Under the pieces are notes generated by a model, which saw only the letters and a list, made by a program, of their open reading frames with translations, was not told where the DNA came from and ran no database searches. A stretch of 64,000 nt of DNA, from positions 1-64,000 of the forward strand of contig JARBJD010000130.1 of assembly GCA_033064195.1 (NCBI GenBank). Direction: 5' to 3'. The stretch comes from Blattamonas nauphoetae. Taxonomy: Eukaryota > Preaxostyla > Oxymonadida. The translations under genes were made by a program, and so were the position numbers. Shown in pieces: positions 9,680 to 19,977 of this stretch (position 1 is the stretch's first letter; every line of letters starts with the position of its first letter).

Positions 9680-10426
9680 TTATTCTAACTCAAAATCAAA
9701 CTGAAGAGATCCACATTTCGTGGTCAGCGCAGGTGGTGGCTCAATTTCTTTCTTGCTCACTCCTCCTGGTGTCCAGTTGTATTTCGTGTTCAGCGCTGCT
9801 TGTTTCTTTCCTTTCTTTCCAACTTTCATTTCCACTGTCCAACGGGCAATCCGTTCATCCAGTTTCCCCAACGCTGCATACTTGTTTTGTCGCCCCTTCT
9901 TCATCAGTTTCACGATCTCTGCTTTGTCTTCTTCTTTCACTGATTTTTCTTCGAATGAATACAAGTCCAGTGACAGTGAAAACAGCATCTTTCGGTTCAC
10001 ATGAATCGGATTCGATCTCACAACAATTGTCCCCGTGATTGGATCGTCTTGAAATAGAGATACTGTTGCTGGGATGTGCAGAAGTGTTTGCATCCAGTGC
10101 GTGGGTTCCTCATAAGGTGACGTCGAAAGAACCACTGGACGAACATCTGTCCTCCCACTTTTGATCGATTCCGTCATTTGTCGGGTCTCAAACTTCACAT
10201 CGAACCAGATGCAGAAGCCTGTCAGTTCATTGATCTGGTACGACAAAAAAGAGAACGGAACTGAGAACTCCCTCAACTCTTCACCTGTAACCGTCATCAA
10301 GTCAAACGATTTCAGCAAAAGATCTTGCCCGAGTAGATGGTATGCATCAATCTCAGCGACTTCAGCTTCGCGAAAGAAGCACTTCTCCGCAAGTGGGATA
10401 ACGCTTGTCATCTTCACTCCATACAC
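9680..10426 (-). pseudogene. Protein arginine methyltransferase, C-terminal part only
   Basis: PRMTs methylate arginine using S-adenosylmethionine. This reading frame holds only the C-terminal beta-barrel and dimer-arm half. It starts with the family's VYGxxM segment, then SVPFSFLSYQIN, the THW loop (EEPTHWMQTLLHI) and the PITGTI / SNPIHVNRKML strands, ending in a basic tail rich in KKGKK. The N-terminal methyl-donor domain is missing. In the conserved frame a stop lies just upstream (about 10433-10435) with no splice acceptor between it and the conserved segment. The divergent FYR gene begins 107 bp away, leaving no room for it. An ATG is available at 10411. I therefore read this as a 5'-truncated gene; an undetected noncanonical splice could change that. 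Confidence 0.7.
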
Positions 10427-10532
10427 ATCGTTTTAAGAATCTACATGCTCACAGGTGTGAAGTGGAGAGTGTCGGTTCAGATTGTTGAGCGCCCTTCACA
10501 ATTTTCATTTCTGTGGTTATCATTCTCTTCAT

Positions 10533-12506
10533 ATGGCGACATTTTCGCCGACTGCACCCTTCGAAACAACATTTCCCTATTATTTACTCTCAATACCACT
10601 TTCTGTGTGTTATATTCCTTCAACTCAGAAGTTTTCATCAATAGTCCTTTTCTCAACACGGAAATACTTATCCGGATGCTGAGCGATATCATCAGTAAGC
10701 CATTTTCTTATAGATTGTTTCTTCTAATTCTTCTCATTCTTTGATGTTTTTAGGGAGTTCGAAGAGGAAGCAAAAAGAGAACGCCTCAGAATCCAAGGAT
10801 CGGAGGAAGAGAGACGAGATTCCGAGCGAAAAACACCTAAATCCAGTGGAGCTGAGAGTCTTGAGGACCAAATCATTCCTCTGCCACCTGGAATGCCGGG
10901 TTTCTTTTAAATCTTGTTACGATTCATTCTCGTCCTTCTTTTTCCTATTCTCCATTTAGACGATATAAATCTGCCTGTTGGAGATGATATTTTGGTGAAT
11001 ACAGGCATTATTGTGACGGACAAACCACTATTCCACACGGCAACGTATCTCTCTATCGGGGTGACGGGAAAAACTTGGGCGGGCTCTTAGTCGATTCTGG
11101 CACTATTTAGCTTAATTTTCACTTCATACAGTGCCTTTACATGTTTCCTATTTTCAAAAAACACCAAGTAAAAAAATCATAGTGTCCTGACCAGAGAGAA
11201 CAGCGAGGTGAAAGATCAGATCTGAACGACTATGACTCTTTTTCTCAACAAAATGGAAAATTTCAGACATTTAGACTAATTTACACTCATTTCAGAAGAA
11301 GATGTAGCAATTGAATCAATACATGACAGGGAAATGTCATCTGTTTTTTTTCCAGAATCGTGATGATCTTCCTTCCTTTGTCGTCAATTCGGAGTTTGAT
11401 CTCCCAGCCAGTCATTGAACTGGCTGTAGCTTCTGTCCAGCACGGTGATTAAACATATCCTGATGAATAATGACCAAGATCCTGAAAACAACGTCGATGA
11501 TCGAAAAAAATTGCAATTCAGTGTTTATATTCAGATTCCTTTGAATACGGGAGGAGTAATGAGAAAACGGCAAGAAATACAAACCAGTCTGGTTTTATCC
11601 CTGAATCAACGATGTCGTGTTTCACCGCTTGATCATAACGTCAGATGTGATGATTGGCACTTTCCACGATGCCCCGTGCATTCATGAAGGGGGTCGATTC
11701 GTTTCATCCTGAAAAAGATGACGTGACAATGGCGATTCTCAAACAGAGTTAAAAATCTCGATGATATTTCCCTGTCATGTATTGATTCAATTGCTACATC
11801 TTCTTCTGAAATGAGTGTAAATTAGTCTAAATGTCTGAAATTTTCCATTTTGTTGAGAAAAAGAGTCATAGTCGTTCAGATCTGATCTTTCACCTCGCTG
11901 TTCTCTCTGGTCAGGACACTATGATTTTTTTACTTGGTGTTTTTTGAAAATAGGAAACATGTAAAGGCACTGTATGAAGTGATAATTAAGCTAAATAGTG
12001 CCAGAATCGACTAAGAGCCCGCCCAAGTTTTTCCCGCCACCCCGATATTGTAATCATTCATTACATGCCTTTCCTTATCAACTGGATCGTTTAGACATAT
12101 TTTTCCACTTGGTTTAAAGTACAAATATACTTATGACTGTCTTGTCCACCCAGCAGAGAAACATCACTACCTTTGTGAGATCTTGAACGGCGGTGACAGG
12201 CCTATCTACAAAGTGACATGCCGTCTGCATTCCTTCTGATTTATCTCTTCTTTTCAGTTTGCAGACCTGCTATTCATTTTTTTGGACCCTCATCCACAAC
12301 AACCTTTAAGAACGTGGTCGTAGAATTCCGAAAGATAAGCAAGAAACCGCGGGAAACCACATCTATTCGTGGAACGAGATGCTTTGGTTTGACAGAAGAT
12401 GGTATCTTATTTGTTCAATCACATTTGCAAAGCTGTTGTCAGCATCATCCGAAGCCTTCCTGGAGCCGAGGGACTCATCGAACCCCCAACCAAGAAGAGG
12501 AAATAG
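10533..12506 (+). CDS. FYRN-FYRC domain protein, 7 exons
   Basis: My gene model has exons 10533-10604, 10645-10694, 10754-10899, 10960-11044, 12095-12222, 12258-12401 and 12433-12506, total 699 nt or 232 residues, with all introns GT-AG and phases consistent. FYR domains occur in chromatin regulators such as MLL-type methyltransferases and TBRG1. A charged segment (EFEEEAKRERLRI) leads to the FYRN domain with GIIVTDKPLFHTATHIFPLG, then YLCEILNGGDRPIYKV. The FYRC domain follows with FFGPSSTTTFKNVV, CFGLTEDAVVSIIRSLPGAE. The protein ends in a nuclear-signal-like PPTKKRK. Four introns are 31-60 bp; intron 4 is about 1050 bp only because a foldback element sits in it. Exon 1 and the start are the weakest part. 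It is divergent from the PRMT fragment. Confidence 0.75.
11056..12045. mobile_element. TA-flanked foldback MITE inside an FYR-gene intron
   Basis: A 990-bp element with inverted arms of about 285 bp (11056-11341 and 11760-12045) that are over 95% alike by eye. Outer ends are TCGGGGTG and CACCCCGA, each flanked by TA (11054-11055 and 12046-12047), as in Tc1/mariner-type insertions. The centre of about 420 bp shows no gene. It lies wholly within intron 4 (11045-12094); removing it leaves a normal intron of about 58 bp. The high arm identity suggests a recent insertion or arm correction. Confidence 0.8.
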
Positions 12507-13143
12507 GTGTGTGTTCATACTTACTTATCAAATATCTCCAGCCCCAGTCTCCTCCGTTTTTTGTTTTCTTTTGTTTCCTGAAAAAGGAGAAGATAAAACT
12601 GAACCGAACCATTCCGACCGTTTTCACTTCAATCTCATTCCACATGGATTTCTTGAATTGGATTGATTTGTTGGATTGAGAAGAAGAGGTTCCGATATGT
12701 TTGGTGATTGAGAGTCCTACAAACGACTCGCAATCTGATGAAAGTTGGTCAAGAAGAGAGGGGGTAAGTATAGAGACAGATCTGATTTTGTATACACACA
12801 GATCTGTCCGTTGGTATAGGCACAGATCTGCGGTATACACACAGATCTGACCTTTTTGTCTCTATTTTGGCTTATAATGTGTCTTATATGAATGAAAAAG
12901 ACGAAGAATAGATGTAAAAGGATAAAAAGAAGAGTTTCAAGGTAAAATGAGAGCGATTGATGAGGCAGTCACGACAACTGTTTCAAAGGGTCGATCGCGT
13001 TCACGGTAGAAAGATTGGTTTCCCCGCAATATCTTCCGAAAGAATACAGGGAAAATGGTTCATGTTTCGAGCAAGCCTCTTTGTGAGTTTGGTTGACTCA
13101 GTTTCGAAGATCTTTTCGACGATATTTTGGATCACGATCTGGT

Positions 13144-14243
13144 TCAATTCTGGCTCCTCTTCAAGGGCTGTGCCTTGCTTTGTTTGCTCATACGGGTGAT
13201 TTGTTGGATCTTACAGTGGCAGAAAGACTGTGATTGCAGATACATGGCATCTAGCTTGTCGGCAACTTTGTTGATCTCGCGTGTCTCTTCTTTCACTTCT
13301 GCTTTGATATTTTTCTTTTGCATCGCCTCCATTCGGTGCTCCAACTCTTCTAATGTCTCTGTGCCCTCAGTCAACACAGTGTTTGATGCTCGGTCGCCGA
13401 TGGCTGCTTGTTGTTCACAACACCTTCTTCGCTCGCGCCGATGATGTGAAGAGCGAGAGAGGATTCGCATCGATGATGGACAAAGTCTTCCGGTGCAGTG
13501 TTGATCCCTCCCCAGACGGTTTCAGATCTTCCTTTCCCTTGCAGTCTGGGCCGAAGGAAGTACCTCCAAACTGATTACCAGGTGGTATTGACTCTTTGTA
13601 TTTGTCTTTCTGAGGAAGAACAAATTGGTAGTCGTGTTTGTGCTTGGTTCGTTGTCGAGGTTCATCAGTGAAGATTCTTCGCCAGATTTGGAATCAGCAA
13701 GTGTGTCCGGTTCGATGTCTTCCTCGACGCCATGTTCTTCCTTGGCCAATATTTTGTCTTCTGTTCATTCCTTTCTTCTCCGCTCTTTCTCTCGCTTGAT
13801 CTTTTCGCGCCAGAGCAGGACCGACTCTTTTCTCTTCTTGTTGAGGTATGGATGGCTGAAAGTGTTTGTCATGTATCCTTCGAGAACTTGGAGTAGGATG
13901 GCAGCTTCTTGGTTCATCTTCTTCCCAATTTTCAGCTTTCTTTCGATCTTCGCGCTCCTATTGTGTCTCTTCAAATTCAGTGACTTTGGAATCAAGATCC
14001 CGAACTTTCTGAAGAAGAGCAATTAGCTCCTCCTCCTTTTTTGCGAAGAATATCTCTCATTTTATCGTTCCGAACGCCTTCTGTGTTTTTTTCGTTCTCC
14101 AGCTGAGTAAGCGGGACCAGCTGCATATATCCCTTTTCGTTTGTGTTATCGAGTTTCTGTGAGGCTTCGAGCAATTCATTGTGATATTTCTTTTCAAGTG
14201 TCTTGTTGTGGCAGGCTTGGAGCTGTTTCCTCTGTTCGTTCAC
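13144..14243 (-). pseudogene. Decayed coiled-coil gene inside the MULE
   Basis: Minus-strand frames in series give NEQRKQLQACHNKTLEKKYH and KLDNTNEKGYMQLVPLTQLE, then a heptad stretch KKEEELIALLQKVRDLDSKV in another frame, then LLWREKIKREKERRRKE, an acidic segment (EEDIEPDTLADSKSGEE) and a final ETLEELEHRMEAMQKKN. The frame changes several times, partly perhaps at short introns. It looks like a captured host coiled-coil protein. No domain that I can name, and no transposase signature. Confidence 0.45.
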
Positions 14244-14299
14244 GCGCTGTGTGATTTCCTCTTCCGTTTCTTGTGCCTTTTAGTATCCAACTCAGAGTA

Positions 14300-15120
14300 G
14301 TCTCTTTGTTCTCATTGGGGTTCAAAAAAGTTGATTAGGGGTAGTTCGCTATCCGTCCGAAATTTGCTCCGATCTTGCTTGATACTCGGACAGCCAGCAG
14401 TTTTCGTTGTTGAGTCCGCCCAGCCAAGTCTCTTGTCCATCCACCCATCGTTAACGTCATTTCTAAATGTGATTCCTCAAACTGCCTCCAAATTCCAACA
14501 GATCCTGTCATCGTGAGATTGCAGTTCGAGATCTGATTACCCATTGATTAAGGTCATAAAAAATGACGCAGCACGACTAAGTAGGCATCATAATTGCCGA
14601 CAACGTTCGTTACGGTTGTATATGGTGAGTAGGAACAGATCTGGAGCGTCATGAAGCACTTTTAAGCTTTTGTTCTCACAAAGCTGTTCAGAAGAAGAGG
14701 AAGAATTGAAATTCGGGACATGGAGGAGTTTGATGCATTTGAGAGTGATTTGGCATTTCGAAAAGCGTGTATTTGCTTGGATCGCGAGTGAAAAGGAAAT
14801 AATGGACCCATGCGATCGTATCACTCGAATCTTGCTTTATGTCGAAATATCAAACGGGCATCAAGTGAATTCATCACTGTTTCACTCAATGGCATGTCGC
14901 ACAAGTCAATAATATCTTCTGTTGCAAGTTTGTTCTCCCTAAATTTCAAGCCGTTCCAGACCTGATTCAAAAAAGAAGGTATCGACGAAATGGACTTTGT
15001 TTACAATAGAGAAGCAAAGACTGACATTAGGGATGTATTGTTTTGACGAGGGGGGACAAAATGACCCGGGATATAGATTGCATTAGCAATCCAACCATCT
15101 CGTCATCCACGGCCTTCCAC
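14300..15120. other. MULE interior without recognised gene
   Basis: Only short, unsupported frames on either strand. The last 60 bp already contain C-rich words (CCACTCCCCTCGCCCG) that grade into the minisatellite. Confidence 0.4.
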
Positions 15121-15790
15121 TCCCCTCGCCCGCTGATGGCTTCCACTCTCCTCGCCCGCAAATGGCCTCAGCCCCCCTCGCCCTCAATTGGCCTCAGCTC
15201 CCCTCGCTCGAAATTGGCTTCCACTCCCCTCGCTCTCACACGCAATGCACTCCCCTCCCCTTCAAACGCAATGCTCTCCCCTCCCCTTCAAACGCAATGC
15301 TCTCCCCTCTCCTTCAAACGCAATGCTCTCCCCTCCCCTTCAAACGCAATGCTCTCCCTCCCCTTCAAACGCAATGCTCTCCCTCCCCTTCAAACGCAAT
15401 GCTCTCCCTCCCCTTTAAACGCAATGCTCTCCCCTCCCCTTTAAACGCAATGCTCTCCCCTCCCCTTCAAACGCAATGCTCTCCCCTCCCCTTTAAACGC
15501 AATGCTCTCCCCTCCCCTTCAAACGCAATGCTCTCCCTCCCCTTCAAACGCAATGCTCTCCTCCCCTTCAAACGCAATGCTCTTCCTCCCCTTCAAACGC
15601 AATGCTCTCCCCTCCCCTTTAAACGCAATGCTCTCCCCTCCCCTTCAAACGCAATGCTCTCCCTCCCCTTCAAACGCAATGCTCTCCCCTCCCCTTTAAA
15701 CGCAATGCTCTCCCCTCCCCTTCAAACGCAATGCTCTCCCCTCCCCTTTAAACGCAATGCTCTCCCCTCCCCTTCAAACGCAATGCCTTC
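15115..15790 (+). repeat. C-rich minisatellite, 25-26 bp unit, about 21 copies
   Basis: Units read GCAATGCTCTCCCCTCCCC then TTCAAAC, with 25-bp variants lacking one C and TTTAAAC variants interspersed. Diverged starter units with CTCCCCTCGCCCG precede the array at 15115-15240. Units not divisible by three leave frames open by composition alone, so the long frames across it are not genes. The array lies inside the MULE. Confidence 0.9.
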
Positions 15791-15929
15791 CCATCAACTC
15801 AAACACTGTTCCATCCAAGCAGTTTCCTCCTCGGAAGGTTCGGATATCCTCAACCAAATCGTCCCCACTCGCCACCCCATCTCATGTTTTTCAACTGGAC
15901 CTACGCCTAGTCCTGGAAACACGAATTCA

Positions 15930-16710
15930 TGATGATTGAACTGCCAGAAAGGAAGTCACCAACAAAGCTGCTCTCCCTCTCGCCGATCTGGTGACAGGAG
16001 TTGGAAATATTGCAACTTTTGCAGATTGCGAAAAAGAAATCGCACTCCTCCGAGAATATTCACCTAAAGTTGACATACTACCAGATCTCAGAATGTTGGA
16101 AATCGAAATCAACGGATTCAGAGACATTCCATCCTCACAAGTGGAGGAGGTCAACAATCGTACAACATACTTTGTATAAACGTGCGAAGAACATCACCGG
16201 ACTTATTGTGGAGTTCGAGAGCGGTTCAGACATCACTCCACCACCCGTGTCTTGTTTGGGGTGCTACAGCAGGTGAAGAGGTATGATTTGGTCGACCAGC
16301 GGGTTATGTGGCCGATGGAGGAATCAGCACCGATCATAGCGGAGAACGAGCGCCGGACTCAAGCTGGGGAATGGTCAGAGTGGGAAACAGCAGAAATCAA
16401 GCAAATCACACAAGAAAAAGCAGCAGCGATGGATAATGAGGAGGATAAAGAAGAAGAACAATCTGAAATCCTTGCAGAAGACGACATTGAAGGTGAACAA
16501 TATGAAGAAGAACCATCGCCTGCTCCGACCAACCACAGAGCACTCGCATCTCGCCGAAACACCTCCAGCCCCACCAAACACCCTCCCCAACCTCAGACAC
16601 TCCCGCAACACCCTATTTCTCCCCTCTCAACCCCTGTCGCCCTTTCTCCGATCCTCGCATTCGCCACCACTCCTGCACAACACCGCGTCATCAACAAAAC
16701 TATGACATGA
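15930..16710 (+). pseudogene. Unrecognised reading frame in the MULE, acidic C-terminal part
   Basis: A plus-strand frame reads EVTNKAALPLADLVTGVGNI, then FADCEKEIALLREYSPKVDI and EIEINGFRDIPSSQVEEVNN; a second frame (16252-16710) reads VLFGVLQQVKRYDLVDQRVM followed by an acidic stretch (DNEEDKEEEQSEILAEDDIE) and a Pro/Ser-rich tail. At least one frame change separates the two. Real protein-like composition, no domain recognised. It could be the element's own decayed gene or captured host sequence. Confidence 0.4.
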
Positions 16711-17582
16711 ATCCTCCCTCATATCCGATCGCTGTCATCCCTCACCTCACCTTGTCACACCTGAGATGCGTTTTGAACTTATTGTGGCTAGATCAGTTCC
16801 TCTGGTCCAACTTTTTCGACAGTTGTGGTTTTAAAGGGGGTAGAGGGACATACAATTTGTTTTGTTGATAAATCAGAGAAGAAATGTGTGAAATAGTCGA
16901 AAATTATGAACATATTGACAGATCTGTGTGTATCCGACAGATCTGTGCGTATACCAAATTTAGATCTGTGTGTATACAAAATCAGATCTGTCTCTATACA
17001 TACCCGAAGAGAGGTGATGCGAAGTTAGATACGTTTCGAATGTCGTATCGAGAGAGGAGGCACCAGAGCCGATGCCTGCACTCAGCGAGAGGACAGGAGA
17101 TCGAGTCAGCGAAGAGGAGATTCACACTTTTGTGAATCAGAATGGAAAGGAGAACGCCGAAATCACAGGTGAGATGGACAGGATCAATCTTTCATTGGAC
17201 ATGCCACAACAAGCCACTCATGACACTCAATCACCTTCAACACATCCGACACCACACGAGTCATCAACACCAATGAGTGAAAAACAACCAGCGAATGCAC
17301 TCCAACGAAACGGTGACCATCCTCCCAAATCTTCAGCACGAACAGGTAGATATAGACAATGCAATTGAAACAAGTGCTGAAATGCAAGAGAGTGGACCTG
17401 TTCCTGACTCTGCTTCGGCTTTGAATGTTTTTGGGCGTGATGTTCTTGATTGATCAGTAATGTTCATTATCTCCTCTTATTTTTCTCATTTCGAGAGAAC
17501 TCTCATGTTTTTGATGTAGATAACTCCAAATGGGTGGAATGACGAGTTGAAGAGAAACTGTCCACACAGAATGAAAAAGAGA

Positions 17583-18400
17583 GATTCTGGGCGAAATGAG
17601 GATGAAGAAGATGTTCTATCGAATCAAGAAGTGAGATAATGAAGACATTACACCGATAAGGTTGGTTCTAAGAGAATTTGTGAAAAATTGATGAAGTGAG
17701 AGCGATCAAGGCATAATCATGAGAGCGATGTCAAAAAATGTCATTTTTCGAAATCGTGTCATTTTTCGTTTTCATTTTCAATCTCACTGTCCTGTCTCCC
17801 AATTCCTTCCATTCTTCTCCACCACACCCCATCTTTCCTTACTACTCTTCACCTTTCACTACATCTTCATTAAATCCCTCCTAATCGTTTTCTTCTGATA
17901 CACATTTCTTTTTAGGGGTGAGATCTCCTTCTCTCCGTCATTGTTCGTATTCATTCCTTCATTTCCTCTCCATTGAGTTGTATGCCTCTTTTTCGTGGAT
18001 AATATCCCATTGAACGCGTGTAGACTCGAATTCCGTCTGAAACGAAAGATCCACTTAACCCATCATAAGAAATGTTCACAAAAAAGAAATGATTAGTAGG
18101 GGTTTATTGAAGATGTTGAGGAAGGAGAAGAGTAGTAAGGAACGATGGGGTGTGGTGGAGAAGAATGGAAGGAATTGGGACACAGAACATGGAGATTGAA
18201 AATGAAAATGAAAAATGACACGATTTCGAAAAATGACATTTTTGGACATCGCTCTCATGATTATGCCTTGATCGCTCTCACTTCATCAATTCTTCACAAA
18301 TTCTCTTAGAACCATCATCATCGCTATAATGTCTTCATCATATCACTTCTTGATTCGTTAGAACATCTTCTTCATCCTCATTTCGCCCAGAATCCAAGTT
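17583..18400. repeat. Foldback (inverted-repeat) element next to beta-tubulin
   Basis: Two inverted arms of about 300 bp (17583-17890 and 18105-18400), outermost shared word GATTCTGGGCGAAATG. The arms diverge by a few percent with small gaps. The inner part is homologous to the copy at 6705-8806. No clear target duplication. No gene. The right arm ends about 140 bp from the beta-tubulin stop codon. Confidence 0.75.
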
Positions 18401-18540
18401 TTGCGTTTCAAGCGGCGCTCTCTCTCTATTAACATGTTTTTATTGTGTTTACATGGTTTTATCCTTTCAAATTCACAGAATTCCTCTTTATTGATCTGTT
18501 GATTAGAACAGAAAGCCGATAGTCGACGTGCTTAATAAAA

Positions 18541-19915
18541 TTAGGCCATTTCCTCATCTCCCTCTTCCTCTTCTTGTTCATCGTCTGCGGTAGCATCCTG
18601 ATATTGTTGATACTCCGAGACAAGATCGTTCATGTTAGATTCGGCTTCAGTGAATTCCATCTCGTCCATACCCTCTCCAGTGTACCAGTGAAGGTAGGCC
18701 TTGCGACGGAACATAGCGGTGAATTGTTCAGACACACGCTTGAACAGTTCTTGGATGGATGTTGAGTTTCCGATGAATGTGGCGGACATCTTGAGACCCT
18801 TTGGTGGAATATCGCAGCAAGATGATTTGATGTTGTTGGGAATCCATTCAACGAAGTATGAGCTGTTCTTGTTCTGGACGTTCAACATCTGCTCATCGAC
18901 TTCCTTGGTGGACAGACGGCCACGGAAGACGACGGAGGCTGTCAGATAGCGGCCGTGTCTTGGATCGCAAGCTGCCATCATGTTCTTTGCATCGAACACT
19001 TGTTGGGTGAGCTCGGGAACAGACAGGGCGCGGTATTGTTGAGAGCCACGAGATGTGAGTGGAGCGAATCCGACCATGAAGAAGTGGAGACGTGGGAATG
19101 GAACCAGGTTAACAGCGAGTTTACGCAAATCTGAGTTAAGTTGACCTGGGAAACGGAGGCAGCAGGTGATTCCTGACATGACAGTGGACACGAGATGGTT
19201 AAGATCACCATATGTTGGGGTGGTCAACTTGAGGGTGCGGAAGCAGATATCGTACAGAGCTTCGTTGTCAATGCACATGGATTCATCAGAGTTCTCGACG
19301 AGCTGATGGACTGACAGTGTGCAGTTGTAGGGTTCAACGACTGTATCAGACACCTTTGGTGATGGCACAACTGAGAATGTGCACATCATACGGTCGGGGT
19401 ATTCCTCACGGATCTTGGCAATGAGAAGTGTTCCCATACCGGCACCTGTGCCTCCTCCGAGAGAGTGGCACACTTGGAATCCCTGGAGGCAATCGCAGCC
19501 CTCAGCTTCCTTGCGGACAACATCAAGGACAGAGTCAATGAGCTCAGCTCCTTCAGTGTAGTGACCCTTTGCCCAGTTGTTTCCTGCTCCGGTTTGTCCA
19601 AAGACGAAGTTGTCGGGGCGGAAGAGCTGGCCGAATGGACCTGCACGGACAGAGTCCATTGTACCTGGTTCGAGATCGACAAGGACTGCACGGGGGACAT
19701 ATTTGCCTCCAGTGGCCTCGTTGAAGTAAACGTTAATACGTTCGAGTTGGAGTTCGGATTCTCCATGGTATGCACCAGTTGGGTCGACACCATGTTCGTC
19801 TGAGATAACTTCCCAGAACTTGGCTCCGATTTGGTTTCTAAATGGGGAGAAAATGAAAATAAAAATAATAATCAAACCCGCACTGACCAGCTTGAATGTG
19901 GACGATTTCTCTCAT
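18541..19915 (-). CDS. Beta-tubulin, two exons
   Basis: Exon 1 is 19915-19878 and encodes [12 protein letters not shown] plus part of the next Gly. The intron is 19877-19838 (40 bp, GT-AG, phase 2). Exon 2 is 19837-18541. The product is 444 residues, normal for beta-tubulin, the GTP-binding partner of alpha-tubulin in microtubules. Visible features are the MREI start used in tubulin autoregulation, the nucleotide-binding loop [10 protein letters not shown] (about residue 140) and an acidic tail [10 protein letters not shown]. The TAA stop at the family's usual end shows TAA is a stop here. TERT ends only 62 bp upstream, so the promoter must be very short or lie in the TERT 3' end. It looks intact. 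Confidence 0.97.
19838..19877 (-). other. 40-bp spliceosomal intron in beta-tubulin
   Basis: Donor GTTTGATT, T-rich body, acceptor CCATTTAG; phase 2 within the conserved CGNQIG segment. Its length matches the short introns of TERT and the FYR gene. Confidence 0.9.
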
Positions 19916-19977
19916 TTGGACAAACTTGTAACCGTTAAGACAACAGAGAAATTGAAGCGCTTAATTAGGAAGAAACA

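Larger units (their letters stand above)
12762..17005. mobile_element. Mutator-like element (MULE), 4.24 kb, non-autonomous
   Basis: Both outer ends start GGGTA(A/T)GTATAGAGACAG, and the inverted arms run about 90 bp (12762-12852 and 16915-17005). Each arm contains four copies of a CACAGATCTG word. A 9-bp direct repeat, GAAGAGAGG, flanks the element exactly (12753-12761 and 17006-17014). A 9-bp duplication with G-rich long inverted ends is the Mutator signature. I see no Mutator transposase inside. Cargo comprises a decayed coiled-coil gene (minus), a 26-bp minisatellite and a plus-strand acidic reading frame, much like a Pack-MULE carrying host fragments. Confidence 0.85.
12640..17453 (+). 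pseudogene. Probable host gene interrupted by the Mutator-like element
   Basis: Left of the insertion, one frame reads EEVPICLVIESPTNDSQSDE up to 12761. Right of it, a frame near 17060 reads ALSERTGDRVSEEEIHTFVN, and a terminal frame ends SGPVPDSASALNVFGRDVLD with a TGA at 17451. The composition is acidic and polar like a nuclear regulatory tail, and both sides are on the plus strand. I cannot fix the splice pattern or name the gene. It may be the continuation of a gene that starts after the FYR stop. The insertion may fall at an exon-intron border, since the element end supplies GGTAAGT. Confidence 0.35.

Noticed and set aside
9625-10038. Plus-strand frame opposite the PRMT fragment
   Set aside because: Shadow of the conserved minus-strand frame, Ser/Leu/Phe-rich with no family match.
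10676-10960. Alternative FYR start at the ATG at 10676 with a different exon 3 frame
   Set aside because: That frame cannot join exon 4, whose FYRN sequence fixes the reading phase.
15043-15932. Pro/Ser/Leu-rich frames up to 256 codons
   Set aside because: They cross the C-rich 25-26-bp minisatellite of the MULE; open by composition.
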